NCBI RefSeq assembly: GCF_003330845.1
Contig: NZ_CP026121.1
Span: forward strand, 6,739,501 to 6,803,500
DNA from: Streptomyces sp. Go-475
Lineage (GTDB): Bacteria > Actinomycetota > Actinomycetes > Streptomycetales > Streptomycetaceae
Length of the DNA stretch: 64,000 nucleotides
Direction of reading: 5' to 3'
The position numbers and the translations under genes were made by a program. Every line of letters starts with the position of its first letter. Position 1 is the first letter of the stretch. The notes beneath the pieces were generated by a model that worked only from the letters and a program-made list of their open reading frames with translations, did no database searches and was not told where the DNA came from. Below are positions 34,701-42,374 of this stretch, piece by piece.

Positions 34701-35961
34701 CCTTGCCGGTGTAGATCGGGTTCATGTCGCGGGTCTGGGGCGATGCCTTGCGGCCCTCCGCCGCCAGTTCCGCGCGGACGGCGGCGAAGAAGTCCCGGGG
34801 GATCGCGCTGATGAACCGCGGCCAGACGTAGCGGGCGTTCCAGTCGCGGTGGATGTCCATCACCCAGCGGCACGGCGGCGCGTAGTCCCCGCCGACCGGG
34901 AGCAGCACGTTGCGGGTGAGGGCGACCTGCTTGAGCCGCTGGAAGAGCTGGTACGCGGCGGCCTCCGCCTCGGGCAGGGTGGGCGCGTTGTCGATCGCCC
35001 AGCCGGCGCCGTAGTGGTTGACCATGTACGCCGTCAGCAGCCCGCGGCCCGACGGGGCGATCCAGTCGAACTCGGCCGGGAACTGCATCCGGTTCGGATC
35101 GCGCGGCTCCTCGCCGAAGACCGACAGCGTCGGCCCCCACTGGTGGAACGGCCCGCGCGCCCACGAGCTGGAGCTCACCCCCGCGTCCGCCATCAGCCCC
35201 GGGAACTGCGGGTCGTGCCCGAAGGCGTCCAGCTGCCAGGCGGTCTCCGGGGACGCGCCGATGATGCCGCGCTGGTAGCCGTCGCCGTACAGGGCGTTGC
35301 GGATGGTGGCCTCGGCACCGGTGAGGTTGGTGTTGGGCTCGTTGTAGGTGCCGCCCATGATCTCCACGCGGCCGGTTCGGATCAGCTGCCGCAGGAAGGC
35401 GCGCTCCTCCGGGAAGGCGTCCCAGTAGGGCTTGAGGTAGTCGACCTCGGCGAGCACGAAGGTGTACGCCGGGTCGCGCCGGGCCAGGTCGCAGTGGGCC
35501 CGCACGAGGCTCATGCCGGACTGGCCGCGCGAGTCGAAGGTGCGGGCGGGCAGGCCGCTTGAGGCGGGGTCGTCGGCGACGTCCCAGGTCTCGGTGTAGG
35601 CGCCCTGGGTGTTCCACCAGACGGGGTCGTAGTGGAAGTGGCTGACCATGAACATGGTCCAGCCGGGTTCGGCCGCCGTGAACAGGCCCGTGCGGGAGGC
35701 GGACTCGTCGCCGTCGGTGGCGGTGACCGTGATCTCGCGGCGGTCGCCGGGGAGCAGGTCCTCGCCGGTCACGGGTATCTCGGCGCGTGCCGTGCCGTCC
35801 TCGCCGACGCTGGCCCCGGTGGTGCCGGTGAGGCCCGGGCCCTCGACGGTGAGCCGGACGGTCCGGCCCGGCGTGTGGCTCAGCTCGACGGCGACCACCT
35901 GGCGCGGCTGCTCGGTGGTCCCGGTGAAGAGCTCGGTCGACTCGACAGAGGTGACGCGCAT
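31750..35961 (-). CDS. Glycoside hydrolase family 38 alpha-mannosidase
   Basis: Very large (1403 aa) cytosolic or peripheral alpha-mannosidase without a signal peptide. An N-terminal beta-domain of ~100 residues precedes the catalytic barrel. The zinc site starts at SHFHYDPVWW (His110, Asp112), the nucleophile is Asp245 in QLDAFGHDPQFPGL, and HHDAITGS near 457 gives further zinc and substrate contacts. A beta-sandwich follows. The last ~250 residues look like immunoglobulin/NEW3-type domains (YWLHNSGPAPRGNMPVAVYLSP). ATG 35961 has TAGGAG upstream; the longer frame to 36036 runs into the promoter. It acts on alpha-mannosides such as N- or O-glycans and fits the cluster theme. Confidence 0.92.
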   Translation of the reverse strand: MRVTSVESTELFTGTTEQPRQVVAVELSHTPGRTVRLTVEGPGLTGTTGASVGEDGTARAEIPVTGEDLLPGDRREITVTATDGDESASRTGLFTAAEPGWTMFMVSHFHYDPVWWNTQGAYTETWDVADDPASSGLPARTFDSRGQSGMSLVRAHCDLARRDPAYTFVLAEVDYLKPYWDAFPEERAFLRQLIRTGRVEIMGGTYNEPNTNLTGAEATIRNALYGDGYQRGIIGASPETAWQLDAFGHDPQFPGLMADAGVSSSSWARGPFHQWGPTLSVFGEEPRDPNRMQFPAEFDWIAPSGRGLLTAYMVNHYGAGWAIDNAPTLPEAEAAAYQLFQRLKQVALTRNVLLPVGGDYAPPCRWVMDIHRDWNARYVWPRFISAIPRDFFAAVRAELAAEGRKASPQTRDMNPIYTGKDVSYIDTKQAQRYGETLLADAEAWATLASLVTGRPYPDAALDKAWRQLVYGAHHDAITGSESDQVYIDLMTGWRELHDLAVSVHADATQALADQVTPGDGPDLVVFNSATWTRQDVLTIDDPGLVPDGLPAVREDGLLHVVVPESPGMGLKALPLTEGTAPGWTPGEGLTIRNEFYEVTVDPARGGGVSSLRALTEGGRELLRNGDIGNEIVVQEEYPRHPRFGEGPWHLTPTGTTAARSRDVTAEVRVEHSPAGSRVTVTADLGLFRCTQRLTLWQGVDRLDLTTTVDGYDGADRLIRVRWPSDVRGGLPVHEVADAVIGRGFGFVEVDSERFPWTLDNPANTWFGLGCTARVAVHDDSGALLGHRAIGVAELVYPDWDSAGDLGAPLAAALVRAGVTATSTVAGGPRYGDLEVDSNLPDIRIAVGGPDRNAVVAEALGWDPAAGRELKRQLAERGVAAVWVAPRACLREEWVPGADLRDLERLPLLVVAGARPEDDAKAVDAVVADLDDFTVTATAAGGGEALPPGDAWDGRSFAILNRGTPGCVVTASGDLYMSLMRSCTGWPSGIWIDPPRRTAPDGSGFQLQRWSHTFEYAVVAGTGDWRDLRLPQAGHAYNHPLTARVRRSSDGSLPRSSALLRLEPAGEVLLDALKPAGSPLARGSEAGVDPGQGLVVRVHEAAGRPATARVTGPVPWTAGARADVLERPGASLAPEETGGLEADLTGFEVATLLATPARPPRRRSGPGVAAHEPAQPVATRYWLHNSGPAPRGNMPVAVYLSPTTLTADGPVTATVRVSSELTDAPASGTVTFETPPGWSAEPAELPYALAPGGFTLTDITVTPPPDATPGRHWLAARLSYGGQTFEDVVALDVPSGHTGPTLVADLGTDRISVRRGERARVPVTLRNTTRGPVNGTLWAVSSWGTWPGVTPGCQGFTVPGGEQLESTIEVDGAAIPPGSYWLMAKLAWHGCVAYTKAVELEVTP

Positions 35962-36009
35962 GGGGCTCCTACGAGTGCTCTGGGGGAGCCCCATCCTGCA
36001 CGGCAGGAG

Positions 36010-36054
36010 TGATTCAAACAACCACCTTCGCGTCAAGTTGGTGGTTCATCCATG
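36010..36054. promoter_or_regulatory. Inverted repeat in the GH38/RpiR region
   Basis: AACCACC (36020-36026) and GGTGGTT (36040-36046) form a perfect 7-bp inverted repeat spaced by 13 bp. AT-rich flanks lie outside both arms (TGATTCAAAC on one side, CATCCATG on the other). It lies 49-93 bp upstream of the mannosidase ATG and just past the rpiR stop. It is a good candidate operator. Confidence 0.5.
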
Positions 36055-36069
36055 CATGCCCGGCCAGGG

Positions 36070-36954
36070 TCACCTGGTCCGCCGGGACCTCACGGCATGC
36101 TGCCCGGCGATGTGGTCGGTCAGTGCCAGCGAGGCGCTCGCCCGCTGGTAGGAGAGCTGGGCGACCCGGACGTACAGGCAGTCGATGAGCACCAGCACGC
36201 TGTGCCGGGCGCCGATGCTGCCGGTGCGGAAGCTGGTCTCGGAGGACGAGGAGACGAGCCGGACGTCGGCGGCCCGGGCCAGCGGCGAGCGCGGGTCGGC
36301 CGTGATCGCGACGGTGGTGGCGCCGCGCTCCTTGGCCAGCTCGAACGGCTCGATGGTCTCGCGCGTCACCCCCGAGTGGGAGATGCCGATCGCCACGTCC
36401 GCGGGGGTGAGCAGGGCGGCGGAGGTCGTCGCGGCGTGCACCTCGGTCCAGCCGCGCACCGCGCAGCCGATCCGGAACAGCCGGGTCTCGGTCTCCTGGG
36501 CCACGGCCCCGCTGCCGCCGACGCCGTAGACGTCGATCCGGCGGGCCCGGGCGGTCGCCTGCGCCGCGCGCTCGACGGCGTCGAGGTCGATCCGGTCGAT
36601 GGTCTGCTGCACCGCCCGCAGGTCCGCGGTGCCGACGACCTGCACGACCCGCTCCAGGCTGTCGTCGGGGGAGATGTCCGGGCCGATCTCGGCGGTGCCC
36701 CAGTCGGAGGCCTCGCCGCGGCCGCGCTCCTGGGCCAGTTCGATCAGCAGGTGCTGGTAGGAGTCGAGCCCGATGGCGCGGCAGAAACGGGTCACCGTCG
36801 CCTGGGAGGTGCCGGTGCGGCGGCCCAGCTCGGCGGCCGAGCAGTGGGTCACGGCGGCCGGATCCTCCAGGATCAGCTCGCCGACCTTCCGCAGGGATCC
36901 CGCCAGCCGGGGCAGCTCGGTGCGGATCAGTGTGGTGACGTCCGTGGGAGGCAT
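36070..36954 (-). CDS. RpiR-family transcriptional regulator
   Basis: 294-aa regulator. The N-terminal helix-turn-helix of HTH_6 type contains CSAAELGRRTGTSQATVTRFCRAIGL at about residues 38-63. A SIS sugar-phosphate-binding domain follows near 120-260 (RIDVYGVGGSGAVAQETETRLFRIG and GISHSGVTRETIEPFELAKERGA). Such regulators respond to phosphosugars, for example GlcNAc-6-P or MurNAc-6-P. It is divergent from the SIS gene and lies just upstream of the mannosidase on the same strand. It is the obvious local controller of the sugar block. Confidence 0.9.
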   Translation of the reverse strand: MPPTDVTTLIRTELPRLAGSLRKVGELILEDPAAVTHCSAAELGRRTGTSQATVTRFCRAIGLDSYQHLLIELAQERGRGEASDWGTAEIGPDISPDDSLERVVQVVGTADLRAVQQTIDRIDLDAVERAAQATARARRIDVYGVGGSGAVAQETETRLFRIGCAVRGWTEVHAATTSAALLTPADVAIGISHSGVTRETIEPFELAKERGATTVAITADPRSPLARAADVRLVSSSSETSFRTGSIGARHSVLVLIDCLYVRVAQLSYQRASASLALTDHIAGQHAVRSRRTR

Positions 36955-37035
36955 GGGGAGAAGGTACCAGCCACCCTTCCGGGCGCGGATTGAATACCAG
37001 GACCCGATTGCCCGCAGGCCGAGGGCTGTGATTTA

Positions 37036-37077
37036 TTGATTCATCGATGGAGAAGTATAGGGTGGTTCAATCCATCA
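37036..37077 (+). promoter_or_regulatory. Promoter and candidate operator of the SIS gene
   Basis: TTGATT (37036-37041) and TAGGGT (37058-37063) are spaced by 16 bp. The expected transcription start falls in GGTGGTTCAATCCATCA (37061-37077). This motif is nearly identical to GGTGGTTCATCCATG in the mannosidase promoter. Repressor binding there would block initiation. Confidence 0.5.
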
Positions 37078-37091
37078 GTGGGGAGTGTCGC

Positions 37092-37856
37092 GTGTCCGTC
37101 GAGTCTGTGAGCGCCCAGGGGTTCGCGCGGGAGAGCCTCGCCGTCCTGCAGAAGGTCATCGAGTCCTCCCGCGACGACGTGGCCGCCGCCGCGGAGCTTC
37201 TCGCCGCGTGCGTGCGCTCCGACGGGGTCGTCCAGGCCTTCGGCACCGGCCACTCGCAGGCCCTCGTCCTCGAACTCGCCGGCCGCGCCGGCGGACTGGT
37301 CCCCACCAACCGGCTGAGCATCGCCGACCTCGTCCTCTACGGCGGTGAGGACCCGTCCGTCCTCGACGACCCGCTCCTCGAACGCCGGGCCGGGGTGGCC
37401 GCGCGGCTCTACGACCTCGCCGCCCCGCGCCCCGAGGACCTGTTCGTCGTCATCTCCAACTCCGGTGTCAACAACGTGATCGTGGAGATGGCCCTGCGCG
37501 CCAAGGAGCGCGGCCACCGCGTGCTGGCCCTCACCTCCCTCACCCACACCCGGGCCGTCCCCGCCGCCCATCCCAGCGGCCGGAAGCTGGCCGACATCGC
37601 CGACGTCGTCCTCGACAACGCGGCCCCGCGCGGCGACTCCCTGCTCGAACTGCCCGGCGGCGGCTCGGTCTGCGCCCTGTCCACGCTCACCGGCGTGATG
37701 CTGGTCCAGATGACGGTCGCCGAGGCGGCCGGCCGTCTCCTCGCCGCCGGGGAGCGCCCCCCGGTCTACGTCTCGGCCAACGTGCCCGGCGGGTTCGAGG
37801 GCAACCTGGAGCTGGAGAAGAAGTACGCGGGCCGGATCCGCCGCACGGCGAGCTGA
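37092..37856 (+). CDS. SIS-domain sugar isomerase-like protein (UPF0309 type)
   Basis: 254-aa cytosolic protein with one SIS domain: SDGVVQAFGTGHSQALVLELAGRAGGL near residues 50-76 and DLFVVISNSGVNNVIVEMAL near 118. It is shorter than MurQ etherases and lacks their C-terminal extension; it resembles the UPF0309 family. A role in phosphosugar isomerisation, deamination or lactyl-ether handling is possible. I chose GTG 37092 because GGGGAG precedes it by about 7 bp; the ATG at 37047 lies inside the predicted promoter. It is likely controlled by the divergent RpiR regulator. Confidence 0.8.
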   Translation: MSVESVSAQGFARESLAVLQKVIESSRDDVAAAAELLAACVRSDGVVQAFGTGHSQALVLELAGRAGGLVPTNRLSIADLVLYGGEDPSVLDDPLLERRAGVAARLYDLAAPRPEDLFVVISNSGVNNVIVEMALRAKERGHRVLALTSLTHTRAVPAAHPSGRKLADIADVVLDNAAPRGDSLLELPGGGSVCALSTLTGVMLVQMTVAEAAGRLLAAGERPPVYVSANVPGGFEGNLELEKKYAGRIRRTAS

Positions 37857-37877
37857 GCCGGACCCGCCCGGACCGGA

Positions 37878-37908
37878 CGGCCGGGGCTCCTCGTCGGGGC
37901 CCCGGCCG
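37878..37908 (+). terminator. Hairpin terminator after the SIS gene
   Basis: CGGCCGGGGC and GCCCCGGCCG form a perfect 10-bp stem with an 11-base loop, 21 bp after the SIS stop. A short T-containing stretch (CTTCATG) follows. The 86 bp after it, up to 37994, hold no gene. Confidence 0.7.
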
Positions 37909-37994
37909 CTTCATGTCACCCCACCGGTACGGGCGTCAGCGCCACGGCCAGCGGATAGGCGCCGGTCGCCAGCGGTGCCCCGGGTGCCGTCCTG

Positions 37995-38816
37995 TCATCC
38001 GCCGTTATCCGGCGCCAGGGTCTTGTCGTCATGGCACGCCAGCGCCTGACTCACCTGCGCACGTACCTTGTCGTCCCCGGCGCTGCACAGATACTCCGCG
38101 AACGCATGAGCGTCGGCGGTTCGGGAGCGCCGCACGATCGCCGCAGCGTGGATGAGCGCACGAGGGCTGATGTCCTGGCTCAGGACGTCGTGAGCCAGGC
38201 GTTGGGCCAGAGGGCCGTCGACGGTCGCCACCGCAGCGGAGAGATCGACGAGCTGGGTGGTCAGGTCGAACCTCAGAGGGCGGCGCTCAGCCAGTCGCAT
38301 CACACCTCGGCCGATGACCTCCCGAATGTCGTCGAGGAGGGTCCCGACCGTCTCCTTGTCCAGCAGGTCCGCCAGTTTCTCGTCGAAGTACTCACGGTCC
38401 GCGATCCCTACCTGTGCCCGAAAGGCCTCGGTCCGCAGCGCCCAGGTGCCTTTCACCTGTGCAAGATCGTCGCTGTCGCACACGGCCAGCGACAACTGCG
38501 CGAAGGTGTTGTCGACGGAGAACTTACGGTCCTGGCGAATCAGGCCGGGCTTCTTGTCAGCCGTGCCGGAATTGCTCTCATGTCGCGGCGGGGCACTGCG
38601 GTCATGTGCGTTATTGCCGCTGCTCTCGCCACGGCCAGTGCCGTCCGCGCCGCAGGCCGCTTCATCCAGGCCTGCTGAATGGCCACTACCAGCCGGCGGC
38701 TCATGGTGGTTGCCACGGGTACCCGCCCGTCGCTGTGCGTCCCGGTCGTGCGCGGACCGTCGGTGTGGTCGGCGGTGGACGGCGTGTCGGGGCGCCGTGC
38801 TCGGTGGCGCGAACAG
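37995..38816 (-). pseudogene. Start-less C-terminal fragment, probable displaced polymorphic-toxin cassette
   Basis: A frame open from 38816 to the stop at 37995 but with no ATG or GTG in frame; only a TTG at 38495 could start it. The upstream part reads NHHEPPAGSGHSAGLDEA, SSGNNAHDRSAPPRHESNS. This is the same kind of His/Gly/Ser/Pro-rich linker as in the intact toxin nearby (SHEPPSGHSSGD and similar). The last ~180 residues, from about DKKPGLIRQDRKFSVDNTF to CHDDKTLAPDNGG, form a compact, mostly helical domain I do not recognise. The simplest reading is an orphan toxin tip that lost its N-terminal delivery part. No immunity gene follows it. Confidence 0.5.
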
Positions 38817-39013
38817 CTACCGCGAGTACGACGAGAGCACCGTGCTGCGGGTGAGGCAGGCCGGCACCTGCTGGGCGCCGGCCTGCCCTCCTGCGCCGCC
38901 TGGACGATCAGATGGCCCGACTCGCCGACTCCTGCGACGCCCTCACCGCGTACATCAAGGCGGTGGAACGCGTGGGCGAGCACTTCCCACCCTTCGACGG
39001 CACGGGAATGTGA
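38803..39013 (+). pseudogene. Remnant of a MerR-family regulator
   Basis: Two pieces of a MerR-type protein in different frames. NSYREYDESTVLRVRQAG (about 38812-38865) matches the end of a MerR DNA-binding domain. LLRRLDDQMARLADSCDALT through GEHFPPFDGTGM, ending at TGA 39011, matches a MerR C-terminal helix. The middle is missing and the frames differ, so the gene is dead. It abuts the start-less fragment on the other strand. From 39014 to 39106 no gene is seen. Confidence 0.55.
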
Positions 39014-39106
39014 GCCGTACCAGCGTGATCGTCACCCTTCACGCCTCGAGGTGCCGTCCTTTGCCTGGCAGCCTGCACGTACGGCTGCCAGACATCGCGG
39101 CACGCA

Positions 39107-39751
39107 TCAAAGGCTGTTGGTGAGGTCAGGTCCGGAGCCGTCGTCGTACGGCTCGGGACTTGCGATTCCCAGCTCCATCGCGAGACCGAAAATCGTGGGC
39201 TCCCCCGGCTCGCCGTTCACACCGCACAATGCGTTGAGATCCTGAAGCGCAGCAGCCAGCCGGGGCGAATTACGCCGGTGTACATCAGGGTGCGGACGTC
39301 CCGAAAAATCGAACTCGATCCAGACGTCGTGATGAACGGTGAGCTCGGCGGAAAGCCCCACCGGAGCAGGTGAGACGGAGAACTCGACAAGCCGCGGCTC
39401 ACGATGTGCCTCACCGTCGGCGTCGAGCCACTGCCCAGGGCCGATCACGTAGAGGTCGTCGACCTCTGCCTCGGGGAAGCCGACAGGCCGACTGGCACGA
39501 ACCAGATCGGGGACGCCGGCGTCGTCCAACGGAACCGTACAGGCCAGGGTTGTCATGATGTTGATCCCGCCCGACCCGGGGACATACCAACGGTACTCCA
39601 ACTGCTGCGGCAGCAAGAGGTCGTGCTTTCGCAGGACCTCGGTCATGCGCGCTGCCGTCATCAGCGCGGATTCCAATCCCGGCGGGGCGTACTCCTCCAG
39701 GTCCCAGAACCAGGAGCCACAGGGACGCGGGGCGCGCTTCAAGGTCGACAT
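39107..39751 (-). CDS. Probable immunity protein for the adjacent toxin
   Basis: 214-aa, acidic, soluble protein starting 7 bp after the toxin stop. ATG 39751 has GAGGTAG upstream. It begins STLKRAPRPCGSWFWDLEEY and contains several short strand-like segments (LEYRWYVPGSGGINIMTTLAC, VHHDVWIEFDFSG). No catalytic motif is seen. Gene order, small size, negative charge and GC content below neighbours all match immunity proteins that directly follow polymorphic toxins. The assignment is by context. Confidence 0.6.
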   Translation of the reverse strand: MSTLKRAPRPCGSWFWDLEEYAPPGLESALMTAARMTEVLRKHDLLLPQQLEYRWYVPGSGGINIMTTLACTVPLDDAGVPDLVRASRPVGFPEAEVDDLYVIGPGQWLDADGEAHREPRLVEFSVSPAPVGLSAELTVHHDVWIEFDFSGRPHPDVHRRNSPRLAAALQDLNALCGVNGEPGEPTIFGLAMELGIASPEPYDDGSGPDLTNSL

Positions 39752-39758
39752 GACTACC

Positions 39759-42365
39759 TCACGGGAACAACGGGTGACCGTTGGACGGAACGGTGACGGA
39801 ACCATCGTGGAAGCGCAGGTGGTACGTGGCCCCTGTCCTTCTCGCCTGGAATTCTACTTCCCTGAACATCTTGGCATTGAGTTCCGACATCGACTGGTGC
39901 ACATCAAGAACGGCGATCTTCTTGGCGCCTGTGACCTCAGGAAGCAGCTGTTTGCCGGCGCTCTTTGCCGCACCCTTGATGCCCCCGATATTGTCGACAT
40001 CTTTCAACTGGTAGCCATAATGCGGTGAGCCATCGGCGTGGAGTGTAGTGACATCCAAGTCGAGGCCGGTCGCGCCGTCCTTCAGCTCGAAAGCGAGATG
40101 CGTGAAGCCTCTGCTCTGCAGATCTGTCGCATGACTCAGCGCCATGTAGGCAGCCGGAACCATTCCCTTCTGCTCACCCTTGCTGGCCTGTTTGCACATA
40201 TTGAGGATCTCGTCGTAGTTCTTGACGCCGCTCAGATGCCCGCGAGAGATCAGCTCAGCCACATCTGCACCGTAGGGCTCCTTCCCCAAAGTGCGCAGTA
40301 CCTTTTCCTGATCTGCTTGGCTCATTCTTGCCCGAGTCAGCGCCTCCGTCAGCGCCTCCTTCTGGTCAGGACGCATGGGTTCTGAAGGAGGGTGTGAAGC
40401 GTGGTCACCCGTGCTGTACCGATCGGACGCTATATCGTCGATGGGACGGCCGCCCGGGTGGTCACTCCCCGACAGGTCGGGGTGGCCGCCGCCAGGTGGA
40501 ACGTGACCGGCCTCAGATGAGTTGCCCGCTCCGTTGCCGCCCGCATGCTGCGGATCATCGACGCTTCCGATTGTCGGACTTTCTTTGTGGCCGCCTGAGC
40601 TCCCGTGTTCGTGGGTTTTGCCACCAGGCGCGTCCGCATCACCGCTCGAGTGGCCCGAAGGGGGCTCGTGACTGGCCGAAGGTCCCTTTGCCAGATCGTC
40701 AGCCCGACCTCCGGGGAGGTGGTCACCGCCCGCCCGGGCCTGGGGAACGGCTGCGTCGTCGCCGGTCCGTCCGACATCTCCGAGGCCGTCGTCGAGGCTG
40801 TTGCCCAGGCGGATGTGCTGTCCGGCCTGTCCGGCTTGTTCGGCGGTGTGGGTGCCGGCGCCGACCAGGGCTGGTTGCTGGGCGGGGGAGTCGACGCGTG
40901 GGGTGTCCGCGCCCGAGGCCGGGCCGGCCGGGGTGTCGGGCAGGTGTGGCTGGTCGACGACGTCGCCGGGGCCGTCGGCGGATTTCTGCAGGACGTTGCC
41001 GTGCTCGTCGAGGATGTTGCCGTCCGGGTCGTAGTAGCGGGCCGGGGCGCCGTCCTCGGTGGGGAGTTTCGTGGTGCCTTCGGGCAGGACCGGGGCGTCG
41101 TCGGGCAGTCGGACGTTGCCGTCGGGCAGTTTCGTCGCGCCGTCCGGCAGGGCCGCGCCCTCGGGCAGTTGCACGGTGCCGTCGGGGAGCTTGACCGTGC
41201 CTTCGGGCAGGGTGACGGCGTTCTCGGGCAGGGCGGGGATGTCGATGTTGCCGACGCCCTTCAGTGCCTTGCTGATGTCGCCGATCTTCGACAGGCCGGC
41301 GCCCGCGCCCTTGGCGATGTAGGTCATCGGGTCGATCACCCGGCCGGCCTTGCCCGCCACCGACAACGCCTTCGCGACCGCGCCCGCCTTGCCCGCACCC
41401 GAGGCCGCAGCCCCGGCGCCGCCGGTGAAGACCGTGGTCAGGACGTTGAAGGTGACCGCACCCGCGGCGCGGGCGGGGTTCTTGCCCCACTCGTCCCACG
41501 CCATCAGCGCCTTGCCGGTCTCCTTCATCGCGGTGCGCGAGTCACGCAGCCAGGACGGCATGTCCTTGTCCGACGCCGTCCAGAACCACGCCTGCGCCCC
41601 GGGGATCGCGGTGATGGCCAGACCGGTCGCGAGCTGGGCCAGGCCCTTCCACGCCTGGCCCATCGCCTCCCAGCCACCGAAGCCGACCAGGGTGCCCAGA
41701 CCCTTGATCGTGCCCCAGATACCGTCGACGATCAGGCCGTCCCACACGAACGACTTCACCCAGTGGCCGACCTCGTACCACTTGTGCTTCTCCTCCACCG
41801 GGTCACCCCAGGGGAGTTTGGCGTTCTTCATGTCCTCGGCGTTGAAGCCGTACTGGTTCTTCTTGTCCGAACCGTCCCCGGCCACCATCTGCGTCCCGCC
41901 CCACAACGCGGTGATCTTGTTGTGGCAGGTCCGCTCCGCCGCCCAGAACGCCGCGACCGTCGCGGTGATGTCATCGCGCAGCTTGTTGTGCTCGTCGACC
42001 TTGTCCTCGTCGTACTCCCACTCGTCATCGTCCCTGACCGACGAGACGAAAGCCGCCGCGTCCGCTTTGAGCTGCTTCAGCTTCGCCACCAGCGGACGGA
42101 TCTCCGTCGCGTACGACGACAGCGCGCCCGAGACCTTCTCCAGGTCGTCGGCGAAGGCGTCCGCCTTCTCCTTCACCGGCTTCGTCGTCGCGAACAACTG
42201 CTCCGCCTCCGGAGCGTGGTAGAACGCCGACAAGCCCTGGAAACGGGAGTGGATGTCACCACCGGCGTCCCGGACGTGACCCGCGTCCTTCTTCAGGTCC
42301 GCGTAGTCCGTCTCCAGCTGCTCCAGATTCCCGGTGAACTGGGGGATCTTCTCCGGCTGGATCAC
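39759..42365 (-). CDS. Polymorphic toxin with putative PD-(D/E)XK-type nuclease tip
   Basis: About 868 aa, modular. Residues 1-130 are helical with a WXG-like pattern (IPQFTGNLEQLETDYADLKK) suggesting type VII or related export. About 200-350 is Trp- and Gly/Ala-rich and partly hydrophobic. About 385-440 has short LPxG-type repeats. About 490-680 is a Gly/His/Asp-rich disordered linker. The last ~190 residues are visibly less GC-rich; GLDLDV (about 769) and GYQLKDV (about 786) give the D-Xn-QxK spacing of a PD-(D/E)XK nuclease core, and KIAVLDVHQS follows. I favour GTG 42365; a TTG at 42374 is an alternative. The immunity gene follows by 7 bp. Confidence 0.7.
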   Translation of the reverse strand: MIQPEKIPQFTGNLEQLETDYADLKKDAGHVRDAGGDIHSRFQGLSAFYHAPEAEQLFATTKPVKEKADAFADDLEKVSGALSSYATEIRPLVAKLKQLKADAAAFVSSVRDDDEWEYDEDKVDEHNKLRDDITATVAAFWAAERTCHNKITALWGGTQMVAGDGSDKKNQYGFNAEDMKNAKLPWGDPVEEKHKWYEVGHWVKSFVWDGLIVDGIWGTIKGLGTLVGFGGWEAMGQAWKGLAQLATGLAITAIPGAQAWFWTASDKDMPSWLRDSRTAMKETGKALMAWDEWGKNPARAAGAVTFNVLTTVFTGGAGAAASGAGKAGAVAKALSVAGKAGRVIDPMTYIAKGAGAGLSKIGDISKALKGVGNIDIPALPENAVTLPEGTVKLPDGTVQLPEGAALPDGATKLPDGNVRLPDDAPVLPEGTTKLPTEDGAPARYYDPDGNILDEHGNVLQKSADGPGDVVDQPHLPDTPAGPASGADTPRVDSPAQQPALVGAGTHTAEQAGQAGQHIRLGNSLDDGLGDVGRTGDDAAVPQARAGGDHLPGGRADDLAKGPSASHEPPSGHSSGDADAPGGKTHEHGSSGGHKESPTIGSVDDPQHAGGNGAGNSSEAGHVPPGGGHPDLSGSDHPGGRPIDDIASDRYSTGDHASHPPSEPMRPDQKEALTEALTRARMSQADQEKVLRTLGKEPYGADVAELISRGHLSGVKNYDEILNMCKQASKGEQKGMVPAAYMALSHATDLQSRGFTHLAFELKDGATGLDLDVTTLHADGSPHYGYQLKDVDNIGGIKGAAKSAGKQLLPEVTGAKKIAVLDVHQSMSELNAKMFREVEFQARRTGATYHLRFHDGSVTVPSNGHPLFP

Positions 42366-42374
42366 GCTTCCCAA

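Noticed and set aside
31798..35562. 1254-codon plus-strand frame opposite the GH38 gene
   Set aside because: The minus strand encodes an intact GH38 enzyme with all catalytic residues; the plus frame is compositional.
37092..37856. MurNAc-6-phosphate etherase (MurQ)
   Set aside because: Too short and without the MurQ C-terminal part; fits the UPF0309 SIS group better.
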